Below are positions 1 through 7,073 of a stretch of 64,000 bases of DNA, piece after piece. Every line of letters starts with the position of its first letter. The first letter of the stretch is position 1. Source of the stretch: Spirochaetota bacterium. GTDB lineage: Bacteria; Spirochaetota; Spirochaetia; Treponematales; Treponemataceae. Under the pieces are notes generated by a model. That model was not told where the DNA came from, did no database searches, and saw only the letters and a list, made by a program, of their open reading frames with translations. Made by a program: the position numbers and the translations under genes. The stretch is taken from the NCBI GenBank assembly GCA_023443865.1, contig JAEZST010000022.1, positions 248,001 through 312,000 of the forward strand, read 5' to 3'.

Positions 1-1
1 G

Positions 2-550
2 TTACGGGTCGGTACCGTGTTCATGAACGGCAATGATCCCATGATCGTTCAGCGCATGCTCGGCAACAAAAGCGGCCGCGGTTCCATGGTGTACCGCCTT
101 CGGATCAAGAATATCGTTTCCGGCCAGACCATGGACGTCGGTTTCGATTCAAGCGAAAAATTCCAGGAAGCGGAGCTCGATATCCACAAGGTGAAGCTTT
201 CCTACCTCGATGGCGACAATTACGTTTTCATGGAAGAGGAAACCTACGAGCAGTTCGAGATCGCCAAAGATGATCTGGGCGACAACGTCAATTTCATCAA
301 GGACGGCGACGAGTTCACCGTAGAGCTAACCTTCTACAACGGCAAGCCCGTCGGCGTGAGCCTCCCCATCCTGGTCGAGCGCGAGATCACCTATTGCGAA
401 CCCGGACTCAAGGGCGATACCTCGGGCAAGGCCAGCAAGAATGCCACCCTCGACACGGGCTACGTGGTACAGGTCCCCCTGTTCTGCGAAATCGGTACCC
501 GAATTCTGCTCGATACCCGGGATGGCTCGTTCTCCGAACGCGCGAAGTAA
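2..550 (+). CDS. efp: Elongation factor P, Arg-type (5' end outside window)
   Basis: Translation factor that binds between the P and E sites and relieves ribosome stalling at polyproline. The reading frame is open to the left edge, so the true start lies upstream; a GTG at 17 is internal. The visible order fits EF-P: KOW-like N-terminal part, central OB domain (YVFMEEETYEQFEI) and C-terminal OB domain ending in FCEIGTRILLDTRDGSF. The loop that carries the modified residue reads NKSGRGS, so the tip residue is Arg and not Lys. In the established Arg-type subfamily (as in Pseudomonas) this Arg is rhamnosylated by EarP with dTDP-rhamnose. No earP gene is in the window. A strong terminator follows, so it is transcriptionally separate from the next gene. 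Confidence 0.93.
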   Translation, partial: LRVGTVFMNGNDPMIVQRMLGNKSGRGSMVYRLRIKNIVSGQTMDVGFDSSEKFQEAELDIHKVKLSYLDGDNYVFMEEETYEQFEIAKDDLGDNVNFIKDGDEFTVELTFYNGKPVGVSLPILVEREITYCEPGLKGDTSGKASKNATLDTGYVVQVPLFCEIGTRILLDTRDGSFSERAK

Positions 551-572
551 CGGTTCTTGCGCCGAAACGCAT

Positions 573-601
573 ATCCGGGGGTTTTCCCCGGATTTTTTTT
601 T
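573..601 (+). terminator. Rho-independent terminator of efp
   Basis: Perfect 8-bp stem ATCCGGGG / CCCCGGAT with a 5-nt loop, followed directly by a run of nine T. It lies 22 bp after the efp stop codon. Confidence 0.9.
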
Positions 602-664
602 GCCCATTGACCTTTTATCCTGACCTTCGCCTGATAAGACGGCCAATGGCCCTATTTTTCATGC

Positions 665-711
665 CGTGCGCCCTTTTTTTCGGCCTGAGCGACCTTTTTT
701 TCGGCTTGTGA
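665..711 (+). repeat. Two imperfect tandem copies with T7 tracts
   Basis: Two copies of about 21 bp, each with a run of seven T or more followed by CGGC and TG-rich sequence, sit between the efp terminator and the ATPase promoter. Function unknown; they could be an upstream binding site or simple slippage. Confidence 0.4.
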
Positions 712-728
712 CCGCGTTTTAAATGCGC

Positions 729-757
729 TTGACAGCTTGTACGCCGGACCTTATCCT
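729..757 (+). promoter_or_regulatory. Sigma-70 promoter of the ATPase gene, near-leaderless
   Basis: Perfect -35 TTGACA (729-734), a 17-bp spacer and -10 TATCCT (752-757). The ATG at 767 comes only 9 nt after the -10 box, so the mRNA should begin about 1-3 nt before the start codon, and there is no Shine-Dalgarno sequence. Confidence 0.75.
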
Positions 758-766
758 TAATTACAT

Positions 767-2377
767 ATGCTTCCCTCTAAATTTTTCAACAATTCAGGCC
801 CGGTTAACTCCCGTGACCACTTCTGCGTTCCGCCTATCCGCCGTCTCGACGCGCGTAAAATTTGGCAGCTGATACTTCAAAAGAAATACTTCCTGATCCG
901 CGGCCCGAAACAATGCGGAAAGACCTCGTTTCTCCTTTCCCTGGCGGAAATGATTAACCGCGACGGTAAGGTGAAATGCCTGTACATGAACGTTGAATCC
1001 CTCCGGGGCGTGCAGGAGGACGTGAGCGAATGCATCAGGAGCATCCTTTTTGAAATATCTTCCCGGGCCCGGGATACCTTTGACGACGAATACCTTGAAG
1101 ATCTCGTTCCCGAGATCCTTTCAAAACGGGGCCCCTACCAGGCCTTCAACGAATTCCTCACCCAGTGGTCCAAACGCTCCGACCGTCCCATCGTTCTTTT
1201 TATAGACGAGATAGACACCCTCGACAGTACGGTCCTTACGCCGATACTGAGCCAAATTCGCGCGGGATACGATAAAAGGCCGGCTTACTTTCCCCAGAGT
1301 ATCGTGTTTTGCGCCACCCACGACGTTATCGATAAGCAATTCAATATCAAGGACGCGACGCTTCAGATCGGGTTTTTCCATCGGGAAGAGGTGAACGCGA
1401 TGTTTACCTCGTACGCGGAAGATAACGGGCTTAAGCTTACCCACGACGCGCTGGATAGGGTGTGGTATTATACCTCGGGGCAACCCTGGATCGTATCGAG
1501 CCTCGCGGAAGAGATTTTTTCCGTGATAGTCCCTGCAAAGAAAATCACCCGCATTATGTCCCGCCCGGTGGACGAGGCCTTTCAGAACCTTTTGGCGCGA
1601 CAGGGCAATCACCTGGAATTCCTCACCACCAAGCTCAGGGACGAACGGGTTAAACGCGCTCTGATGCCCATCCTGACCGGCGGGCTTCTTGCGGACCAGG
1701 TGTCGGATATCGACCTCAATTACACCCGGGAGTTGGGCATTCTCTCCCAAAGCAGGAACAACTTCGACAATATGCTCTATACCGAGGTTTTGCCCCGTGC
1801 GCTCTATGCCCCGGTGACGTACATGATCAACCTCTCCACCGAGCGCTTCCTCCTTCCCGACCAGTCCATAGACACCATCAAGCTTATCAAGTCCTTCCAG
1901 CTATTCTTCCGGAACCACATCGATCGGCTCGTGGAGCGGATCGATTACGGCCCCGCGGCGTATACCCTGGTTTTCCAGGCCCTGCTCCAAAAGCTGGAGG
2001 ACGGAACCTGCACCGTTACCCGCGACTTTTCGGCCGAGCGGGGATTTACCCATATCAGTATCAACTGGCGCTATCCCCGCGATCAAGCGGCTTCCTTCCT
2101 CGTGAAGCTCGTGCGGATTCAATCCCTGGAACGGTATAAGCAGATGGTTCCCGGCCTCGCCGAAACCTGCGATAACTGGAAAACCGCGTCCCTCGAGGTT
2201 CCCGAGATCGGTCCCGTTTCGCCGGAAGAAGCGTCGCCCCCGCCGGAAATCGAGGCCTGCGACGCGGACGTCCACGTTATCGCCATCAACATCAACCCGA
2301 AATTCCAGTGGGAAGATAAATTGCCCTGCGACAAAAAAAACGTTAACGGTAAAACCGTGCACGTGTGGGGATTTTAG
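767..2377 (+). CDS. P-loop AAA-type ATPase of unknown role
   Basis: 536-aa ATP-binding protein. The N-terminus (KFFNNSGPVNSRDHF...PPIRRLD) resembles the conserved opening of a widespread family of AAA-like ATPases, which supports the start at 767. Walker A is GPKQCGKTS (residues 46-54) and Walker B is IVLFIDEID (142-150). The region after it (HREEVNAMF, TSGQPWIVSSLAEEI) resembles the lid and winged-helix part of Orc/STAND-like ATPases. About 200 C-terminal residues are unassigned; I see no nuclease motif. No signal peptide or membrane segment, so probably cytoplasmic. It stands alone between efp and the exopolysaccharide regulator, with its own promoter. Biological role unknown. Confidence 0.8.
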   Translation: MLPSKFFNNSGPVNSRDHFCVPPIRRLDARKIWQLILQKKYFLIRGPKQCGKTSFLLSLAEMINRDGKVKCLYMNVESLRGVQEDVSECIRSILFEISSRARDTFDDEYLEDLVPEILSKRGPYQAFNEFLTQWSKRSDRPIVLFIDEIDTLDSTVLTPILSQIRAGYDKRPAYFPQSIVFCATHDVIDKQFNIKDATLQIGFFHREEVNAMFTSYAEDNGLKLTHDALDRVWYYTSGQPWIVSSLAEEIFSVIVPAKKITRIMSRPVDEAFQNLLARQGNHLEFLTTKLRDERVKRALMPILTGGLLADQVSDIDLNYTRELGILSQSRNNFDNMLYTEVLPRALYAPVTYMINLSTERFLLPDQSIDTIKLIKSFQLFFRNHIDRLVERIDYGPAAYTLVFQALLQKLEDGTCTVTRDFSAERGFTHISINWRYPRDQAASFLVKLVRIQSLERYKQMVPGLAETCDNWKTASLEVPEIGPVSPEEASPPPEIEACDADVHVIAININPKFQWEDKLPCDKKNVNGKTVHVWGF

Positions 2378-2405
2378 AGAAAATGAAGAATATCCCTGGG
2401 GTGAA

Positions 2406-2434
2406 CTGAAAACACCCGTACCCCGTGATAGACT
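2406..2434 (+). promoter_or_regulatory. Candidate promoter of the CsgD-like regulator
   Basis: CTGAAA (2406-2411), a 17-bp spacer and TAGACT (2429-2434). It lies in the 84-bp gap after the ATPase gene, upstream of a GAGG Shine-Dalgarno that precedes the TTG start. Confidence 0.45.
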
Positions 2435-2461
2435 AAACCGTAAAAAGTTGAGGTACGGCGT

Positions 2462-3139
2462 TTGAGTAACGACTCAGGGATATCACAAAAGTGTAGCATT
2501 TACATTGTCGGTCCCCAAAACCTTCAAAACGAATTTTACACCTATGTCATTCAAAAAGAACTCTCCTATCCTTGTTATCTCTTCGATAAGGACTTACGGC
2601 CCGTTCGCGTCGGCATTGATCCGGAAAAGGCGAATCAGGACGATCGAATCCTTATGCTTATCGATAATGAGGAGCATAGTTTCGAGGATATCCTGCCGCT
2701 ACTCGCCTCGCATCCGCGTTTTGCAGACGCCTTCATCGCCCTGATCAATATGAAGGAAAACGTGGGAATCGAAAAAAGGGCGCTTAAAAAAAACGTCAGG
2801 GGCTTTTTCTATAAGGACGATCAACTCGAAATTTTCCTGAAGGGCGTGCGTACGATCCTTACCGGCGAAGTTTGGATATCGCGATCGGTGCTCCTTCAAT
2901 GCGTGCTCGACGGTTTGCGGGAAAACAAGGATACCGCCGAGAGCAAGAACTCGCTCACGGCGCGAGAGGTCGAGATTCTGACCCTCGTGTGCCGGGGGGC
3001 CAGTAACGACGATATTGCGCGGAAGATGTTCATCAGCACCAATACCGTAAAAACCCACCTCTACAACATTTATAAAAAGATACACGTCTCCAGCCGGCTT
3101 CAAGCCTCTCAATGGGCCGCGGCGAATATCTCTGTATAG
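2462..3139 (+). CDS. CsgD-like LuxR-family transcription regulator
   Basis: 225-aa regulator, probably the switch for the polysaccharide locus that starts downstream. The N-terminal domain (about 1-150) looks like an atypical receiver with VRGFFYKDD and GEVWISRSVL blocks like those of CsgD. The C-terminal LuxR helix-turn-helix begins LTAREVEIL (165-173) and continues ASNDDIARKMFIS and TVKTHLYNIYKKI. Asp68 (LMLIDN) sits near the phosphorylation position, but the N-terminal acidic pair of true receivers is absent. CsgD-like proteins typically control biofilm matrix genes. Start codon TTG, 8 nt after GAGG. Role as exopolysaccharide activator is inferred from position and family. Confidence 0.8.
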   Translation: MSNDSGISQKCSIYIVGPQNLQNEFYTYVIQKELSYPCYLFDKDLRPVRVGIDPEKANQDDRILMLIDNEEHSFEDILPLLASHPRFADAFIALINMKENVGIEKRALKKNVRGFFYKDDQLEIFLKGVRTILTGEVWISRSVLLQCVLDGLRENKDTAESKNSLTAREVEILTLVCRGASNDDIARKMFISTNTVKTHLYNIYKKIHVSSRLQASQWAAANISV

Positions 3140-3156
3140 TAAAGGTTTTCCCCCAA

Positions 3157-3213
3157 TAAGGGTGAGAGCTCCTAATACTATGGTAGTAGCGAGAGCTTAG
3201 AAAATTACCCTTA
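3157..3213 (+). promoter_or_regulatory. Nested inverted repeats in the leader of the sugar transferase gene
   Basis: Three nested complementary pairs centred near 3182: TAAGGGT/ACCCTTA (3157-3163, 3207-3213), AGCTC/GAGCT (3167-3171, 3193-3197) and TACTA/TAGTA (3176-3180, 3184-3188) around a TGG loop. This is either a structured 5' leader RNA or a compound operator for the regulator encoded just upstream. It does not match the class I c-di-GMP riboswitch core as I remember it. Confidence 0.5.
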
Positions 3214-3269
3214 AAATCACGCAAAATCATACCCGCGTTCCATGGATTATTAAAGAGATTGGAGATAAC

Positions 3270-3296
3270 ATGATAAATAGTAGTTGTTTAACCTGA
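3270..3296 (+). CDS. Possible 8-codon leader peptide (MINSSCLT)
   Basis: ATG at 3270 follows GGAGA with good spacing and is closed by TGA after eight codons. A U-rich tract (CTTTTTTTTGG) lies just downstream and the main start is at 3338. This could be an upstream ORF coupling translation to expression of the sugar transferase, or chance in a short AT-rich leader. Confidence 0.25.
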   Translation: MINSSCLT

Positions 3297-3337
3297 TATT
3301 TGCTTTTTTTTGGTACTGGTCAGAGGAGATATTAGTT

Positions 3338-4531
3338 ATGAAAGGCTCGAAGAAAAGTTATCGGATTCCGAAGATTTTTCAGGTACAACTGTCTACCCGA
3401 AACAATATATTCGCTCCCGAGGAGTTTAAGGCCCTGGTGCGTTACGAGCGCATGAGGGCGGACAGAAACGGCAGCGTTTTTTCCGTCGCGGTGTTCAGCT
3501 TTCCGGCAAACCAACGACAAATCCCGCCAAACCTCGTCATTGATATGTCCAAGTTTACCCGCGCCATCGATTGCATCGGCATGGACGAGGGCGGCCGCAT
3601 CTCCGTTCTCCTTCCGGATACCTCCGGCGACGGAGCATCCTCTTTCGCCCAAAAGGTGCTAGACGGGTTGGACGAGCTCTACCGCTGCCACATGACGGTA
3701 GAGCTCTACTCGTATCCCGACCATTGGCTCGTCAATTCTGCCGAACCCGCTAAAGACCAATGCGCACAAATGAAATCGGTCCGTTCTTTTCGCGAATTGG
3801 TCGAATCCTACTTTGTCGTGAAGGTTCCTGGCTGGAAGCGGGCATTGGATGTCTGCGTGTCGGCCCTTATGCTCGTTTTCGTTTCTCCCGTTTTTTTGCT
3901 TACGGCGCTTTTCTTAAAAATCGTCTCTCCCGGGCCGGTGTTTTTTAAGCAAACGCGGATAGGATACAAGGGTAGGCCCTTCATGCTCTATAAATTCAGG
4001 ACCATGAAGTACGAAAACAACCAAACCTTCCACGGGAAGCACGCGCAGAGCTTTATCAAGGACGGAAACGTTCCCATGGTGAAACTGGACGGCCGCGATC
4101 CGCGGATCTTTTTCGGCGGGCACGTATTGCGGAAAACCTGCATAGACGAATTACCCCAGTTATGGAACATTCTTCGCGGCGATATGAGTTTGGTCGGGCC
4201 CCGCCCGTGCATACCGTACGAGGCGCAGGAATACCTTCGCTGGCATACCCACCGCTTCGATACGATGCCCGGCCTTTCCGGCCTCTGGCAGGTGAGCGGA
4301 AAAAACAAACTGACCTTTAAGCAGATGATCCGCCTGGACATAACCTATTGCCAGCATATCACGCCCCTCGGCGACTTAGCGATCATTTTGCGTACCCCCT
4401 TCGCGATCGTGAAAATGATCGTCGAGTCCGTCATCGATAAACGGAACGAGAAGAAACGGAAGGACAAGGGGATTATGGGCGATTCCGGGATCGTTTTTAC
4501 CCAAGACACGAATCAGTTGGTCAATTCCTGA
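3338..4531 (+). CDS. Initiating phosphoglycosyl transferase (Bac_transf) with N-terminal GGDEF-like domain
   Basis: 397 aa. The enzyme probably starts repeat-unit assembly by moving a sugar-1-phosphate from UDP-sugar to undecaprenyl phosphate at the inner membrane. The ATG at 3338 is chosen because AGGAGA lies 8 nt upstream; an in-frame start at 3284 has no such site. The C-terminal part (about 165-365) is a monotopic phosphoglycosyl transferase: hydrophobic re-entrant segment (173-195), KFRTM (219-223), and the catalytic dyad Asp270-Glu271 in IDELPQLWNILRGDMSLVGP. Residues 25-125 (YERMRADRNGSVFSVAVF...IGMDEGGRISVLLPDT) resemble the degenerate GGDEF-like domain seen in some sugar transferases of this type; no GGDEF signature is visible. 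First enzyme of the polysaccharide locus. Confidence 0.88.
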   Translation: MKGSKKSYRIPKIFQVQLSTRNNIFAPEEFKALVRYERMRADRNGSVFSVAVFSFPANQRQIPPNLVIDMSKFTRAIDCIGMDEGGRISVLLPDTSGDGASSFAQKVLDGLDELYRCHMTVELYSYPDHWLVNSAEPAKDQCAQMKSVRSFRELVESYFVVKVPGWKRALDVCVSALMLVFVSPVFLLTALFLKIVSPGPVFFKQTRIGYKGRPFMLYKFRTMKYENNQTFHGKHAQSFIKDGNVPMVKLDGRDPRIFFGGHVLRKTCIDELPQLWNILRGDMSLVGPRPCIPYEAQEYLRWHTHRFDTMPGLSGLWQVSGKNKLTFKQMIRLDITYCQHITPLGDLAIILRTPFAIVKMIVESVIDKRNEKKRKDKGIMGDSGIVFTQDTNQLVNS

Positions 4532-4541
4532 AGTGTGATTC

Positions 4542-4580
4542 CGTCCCCGTTTGGGGGCGTAAAAAAAGTTAGTTTTTTTT
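4542..4580 (+). promoter_or_regulatory. Hairpin between sugar transferase and peptide gene
   Basis: CGTCCCC/GGGGGCG stem (one G-U pair, 4-nt loop, 4542-4559) followed by A7, GTTAG and T8. It may act as a partial terminator or as a processing site that sets the ratio of peptide mRNA to upstream mRNA. Confidence 0.45.
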
Positions 4581-4590
4581 AGGAGGCAAC

Positions 4591-4740
4591 ATGAAAAAAG
4601 TGTACAAGAGCCCGACTCTTAAGACGGAAACGATCGCGATCGGCGTTTTCGGTGCCTACGGAAGCGACAGCGGTGACGGCGCCTGGGCCCCGGTCATCGG
4701 CTGGTTCAATCCCTTCTTCGGGCTTTGCTGCGGAGGCTGA
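4591..4740 (+). CDS. Candidate RiPP precursor peptide (49 aa)
   Basis: A short gene with a perfect AGGAGG 4 nt before ATG. It encodes a Lys-rich leader (KKVYKSPTLKTE) with the Tyr-x-x-Pro-x-Leu pattern common in leaders read by PqqD-type recognition domains. A Gly/Ser/Asp-rich spacer follows (residues 21-30), then an aromatic, hydrophobic core with two Trp and three Phe ending LCCGG. No signal peptide. It points toward a minus-strand set of genes for a radical SAM/SPASM enzyme, a PqqD-like protein, an HPr-kinase-like protein and an S26-type peptidase, with an ABC exporter beyond. The precursor role is inferred from size, leader pattern and neighbours; the modified residues cannot be told from sequence. 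A strong terminator follows. Confidence 0.7.
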   Translation: MKKVYKSPTLKTETIAIGVFGAYGSDSGDGAWAPVIGWFNPFFGLCCGG

Positions 4741-4860
4741 TTGCGCGTATTGCGGGGGAATCGGCGCGCGAGATATTCGACGCCGTTCCGGTAACACGAG
4801 ACGCTTATGGCAAGATTCTTAAAATCGTTAACGTATCAGCATTGACTTGCTGCAGGTGGG

Positions 4861-4914
4861 GAACCGGTTCTGACGCGCCGCTCGAAGGCTCGTCGGAACC
4901 GGTTCTTTATTTTA
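4861..4914 (+). terminator. Terminator of the peptide gene
   Basis: A 15-bp stem with one G-U pair (GAACCGGTTCTGACG against CGTCGGAACCGGTTC, 4861-4875 and 4891-4905), then TTTATTTTAT. It lies between the convergent peptide and radical SAM genes and is oriented for the plus strand. Confidence 0.85.
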
Positions 4915-5917
4915 TCGCCTTTTTCCCCGCGAGGATGCACGAAGATTCGACGGGGCCGAGGTAGTCGCCCGTTTCGGAAAAGGCGAGCCCCGGGCATCTT
5001 TTGCATTTCTTCGCGTAGTCGCAGGAAAAGCATTCTTTCGCGTCTTCGCCTTTCATGGCGCGCAATCGCCTGAGGCTCTCGTTTGGGTTATCCCTCCAAA
5101 TATCACGGAATCGGTTTTCCCTAACGTTTCCCAGGGGCATTCGCCAGATAAGGCACGGGTATACGATGCCCGTCGGGGAGATACCGCATGTCGTTTTGCC
5201 GGCGTTGCACGTGAGTTTCGCGCCCCCGCGGGCGTCCTCGTTCGGTAGAAGCCCCCCTTGCATGAGGGACGAATCTATCGACAGCGCGGTTTGATAGTCG
5301 AGAGCGCAATTCTGATTGTCGAACGTTCCGTCAATTCTCGGCAAAACGCTTATATTCGCGCTGAATGGGAGCCGAAGCGTTTCCGCCAGCTTGAACATCG
5401 CGGGAAGCTCCCGGAAGTTTTGCCGTAGGACCGAGTTTTTTAGGACGACCGGTATGCCGCGTTCGGTGAGCAATCGTACCGCGTTCATGGTCTTGTTGAA
5501 GGCTCCCGGGTGGCGCATGACGAGGTCGTGGGTTTCCGCGGTCGCCCCCATAAGCGATATTTCGACGTGGTGTATTTTATTGCGCTTGAGCATGTCGGCA
5601 CGCTTCTCGTTTATGAGAATGCCCGTGGTAAGGACGTAGGTGACAAAACCCCGCCGGCGCGCCTCTTCAAGGATGGTTTCGAGATCGTCGCGCAGGAAAA
5701 CCTCGCCGCCGGTCAGGCCGATATCGAGGACGCCCTCGTCCTTCAATTGGTCTAAAAGATCGACTATTTCCGGTGTGCTCAGCTCTTCGGACGCGTAGTC
5801 GTCTATATAGCAGTGAACGCACCGGCAGACGCAGCGATAGGTCAATTCCAGCATAACCGCATAGGCGCGATCGCTTTTTTTGTATTTGGCGTAAATCTCG
5901 TCGAGCAATGCTGGCAT
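4907..5917 (-). CDS. Radical SAM/SPASM peptide-modifying enzyme
   Basis: 336 aa. Cys29, Cys33 and Cys36 (RCVCRCVHCY) form the CX3CX2C site of the SAM-cleaving 4Fe-4S cluster, followed by the SAM-binding GGE motif (LTGGEVFLRDD). The C-terminal SPASM region has a Cys-rich pattern (TCNAGKTTCGISPTGIVYPC, then ECFSCDYAKKCKRCPG) expected to hold auxiliary clusters. This architecture is typical of enzymes that build thioether or carbon-carbon links in ribosomal peptides, and also of PqqE and quinohemoprotein maturases. Its start overlaps the PqqD-like stop by one base (TAATG), so the two are translationally coupled. Substrate is probably the 49-aa peptide encoded convergently at 4591 (inference). 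Confidence 0.85.
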   Translation of the reverse strand: MPALLDEIYAKYKKSDRAYAVMLELTYRCVCRCVHCYIDDYASEELSTPEIVDLLDQLKDEGVLDIGLTGGEVFLRDDLETILEEARRRGFVTYVLTTGILINEKRADMLKRNKIHHVEISLMGATAETHDLVMRHPGAFNKTMNAVRLLTERGIPVVLKNSVLRQNFRELPAMFKLAETLRLPFSANISVLPRIDGTFDNQNCALDYQTALSIDSSLMQGGLLPNEDARGGAKLTCNAGKTTCGISPTGIVYPCLIWRMPLGNVRENRFRDIWRDNPNESLRRLRAMKGEDAKECFSCDYAKKCKRCPGLAFSETGDYLGPVESSCILAGKKAIK

Positions 5918-6189
5918 TAGCGGACGCTCAGGATTTTCTTCTCGATCAATTGCCCGATAAATGCGTATAAATCGTCCCGCGCCGTCTTTTCGTCCACTTC
6001 ATACTCCGAAAGTATCGATCGCAAAACGTCACTTAGGGTTTTTATGCCGTCTATCTGATGGTAAATAAAACCGCCAACCTCGTCGGCAACGTGAATCGAC
6101 GTGCCCTCCGGGTCCAGGAAAAGTATTTCCTCTCCAAGTTCCCTCACCGTCAATGACTCGTTTTTGACTAATACCAATGTGTCGTCCAT
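5917..6189 (-). CDS. PqqD-like peptide-binding protein (RiPP recognition element)
   Basis: 90 aa. The start at 6189 is chosen because GAGGAGC lies 9 nt before ATG; the frame extends further upstream without a good site. The sequence (GEEILFLDPEGTSIHVADEVGGFIYHQIDG) has the order of the PqqD fold: beta strands with a DPEG turn, then a helical bundle with DEKTARDDLYAFIGQL. PqqD-like proteins bind leader peptides and deliver them to radical SAM enzymes. It sits 26 bp after the HPr-kinase-like gene and overlaps the radical SAM gene. Confidence 0.82.
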   Translation of the reverse strand: MDDTLVLVKNESLTVRELGEEILFLDPEGTSIHVADEVGGFIYHQIDGIKTLSDVLRSILSEYEVDEKTARDDLYAFIGQLIEKKILSVR

Positions 6190-6215
6190 CGTGGGCTGCT
6201 CCTCAGTAGATTTCG

Positions 6216-7073
6216 TTAGCGAAACGTATCGAGAACGAGGGGCCAAAAACCGCCCTCCCGCGGAAAGTACAAAAGACGGACGGGCACCTTGGCCGTTAGG
6301 TCAAAGGCGATTTCCATCATCCGGGTCGCCACCGTCTGGGTGTACGCGTCCTCAAGCCCGAGGGGCGGCACGACCTGTCCCGTAATTTCGGCCACTGCCA
6401 TTGCCGGGGAAATAGTTTCTATACGGCATTCGTCCGCGTGCCGCAGCAGGAAAATCGCCTTGAGCGGGGCTGAGGACGCGGTTTTACCCTCGAAATACGC
6501 GTTGAACGGGCTTGGGTTCACGAGATACCCCCCGGATTCACCCGGGGTGAGGATATTCATTTCGTCGTTGAATACCTCATATCGCCGGCTCATTTCCGCG
6601 ATCGTGCTCTTGCCCATGCCCGACGGCCCGACGAAAAGGAAAGCCCGTCCGTCTACGGCAACGCACGAGGAGTGGACCAAAATACCGGGTTTTCGCGCGA
6701 TTGAACAGGCGGTGTAAAAGGCTTGATAGAGGAACTGTTCGAAAACCCTGGTGATCTGGCCCTTGGTCATGATCGTTTTTACCTCTATTTCCCATGTCCG
6801 CGCGGTGGGGCCGGACTTTCCCCTGAAAAGGTTTTCCGCTATGGAAAAGGTTCCCTTCGTCCATTTTTTTGATTGAATGAGGCTTTGCGGTATATCCGGA
6901 AAATCGTCGTGGTCTACGAGCGTGAAATCTATAAATACGTCCGGTGCGTTACCGGGGGTAGCCGGGCTAAAGTACTCGGCTAGGGCTTGCGTGTACCCTT
7001 CCTGGTCGAATCTCAAACCGATAATGACCGGCCCTAACGCGAGGGGGAAGTAGGTGCCTTGCTTACCATCCAT
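6216..7073 (-). CDS. HPr-kinase-related P-loop protein
   Basis: 285 aa. Walker A GPSGMGKST (149-157) sits in the HprK/PtsK-like context (ILVHSSCVAVDGRAFLFVGP, then FNDEMNIL). About 130 N-terminal residues are variable. Proteins of this HprK-related type recur beside PqqD-like proteins and nucleotidyltransferases in peptide and exopolysaccharide clusters. In the paeninodin lasso cluster a relative phosphorylates the peptide. Start ATG at 7073 after GGAGCAT; the upstream peptidase gene overlaps it by 40 bp. Whether it phosphorylates the peptide or another substrate is unknown. Confidence 0.78.
   Translation of the reverse strand: MDGKQGTYFPLALGPVIIGLRFDQEGYTQALAEYFSPATPGNAPDVFIDFTLVDHDDFPDIPQSLIQSKKWTKGTFSIAENLFRGKSGPTARTWEIEVKTIMTKGQITRVFEQFLYQAFYTACSIARKPGILVHSSCVAVDGRAFLFVGPSGMGKSTIAEMSRRYEVFNDEMNILTPGESGGYLVNPSPFNAYFEGKTASSAPLKAIFLLRHADECRIETISPAMAVAEITGQVVPPLGLEDAYTQTVATRMMEIAFDLTAKVPVRLLYFPREGGFWPLVLDTFR

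Noticed and set aside
3157..3213. A c-di-GMP riboswitch in the leader of the sugar transferase gene
   Set aside because: The conserved core of the class I riboswitch as I know it is absent; only nested inverted repeats are visible. Kept as an unassigned structured leader.
4725..4860. A second small ORF (TTG at 4725) overlapping the end of the peptide gene
   Set aside because: It looks partly protein-like, but its frame runs through the terminator hairpin into the convergent gene and it has no suitable start with a Shine-Dalgarno.
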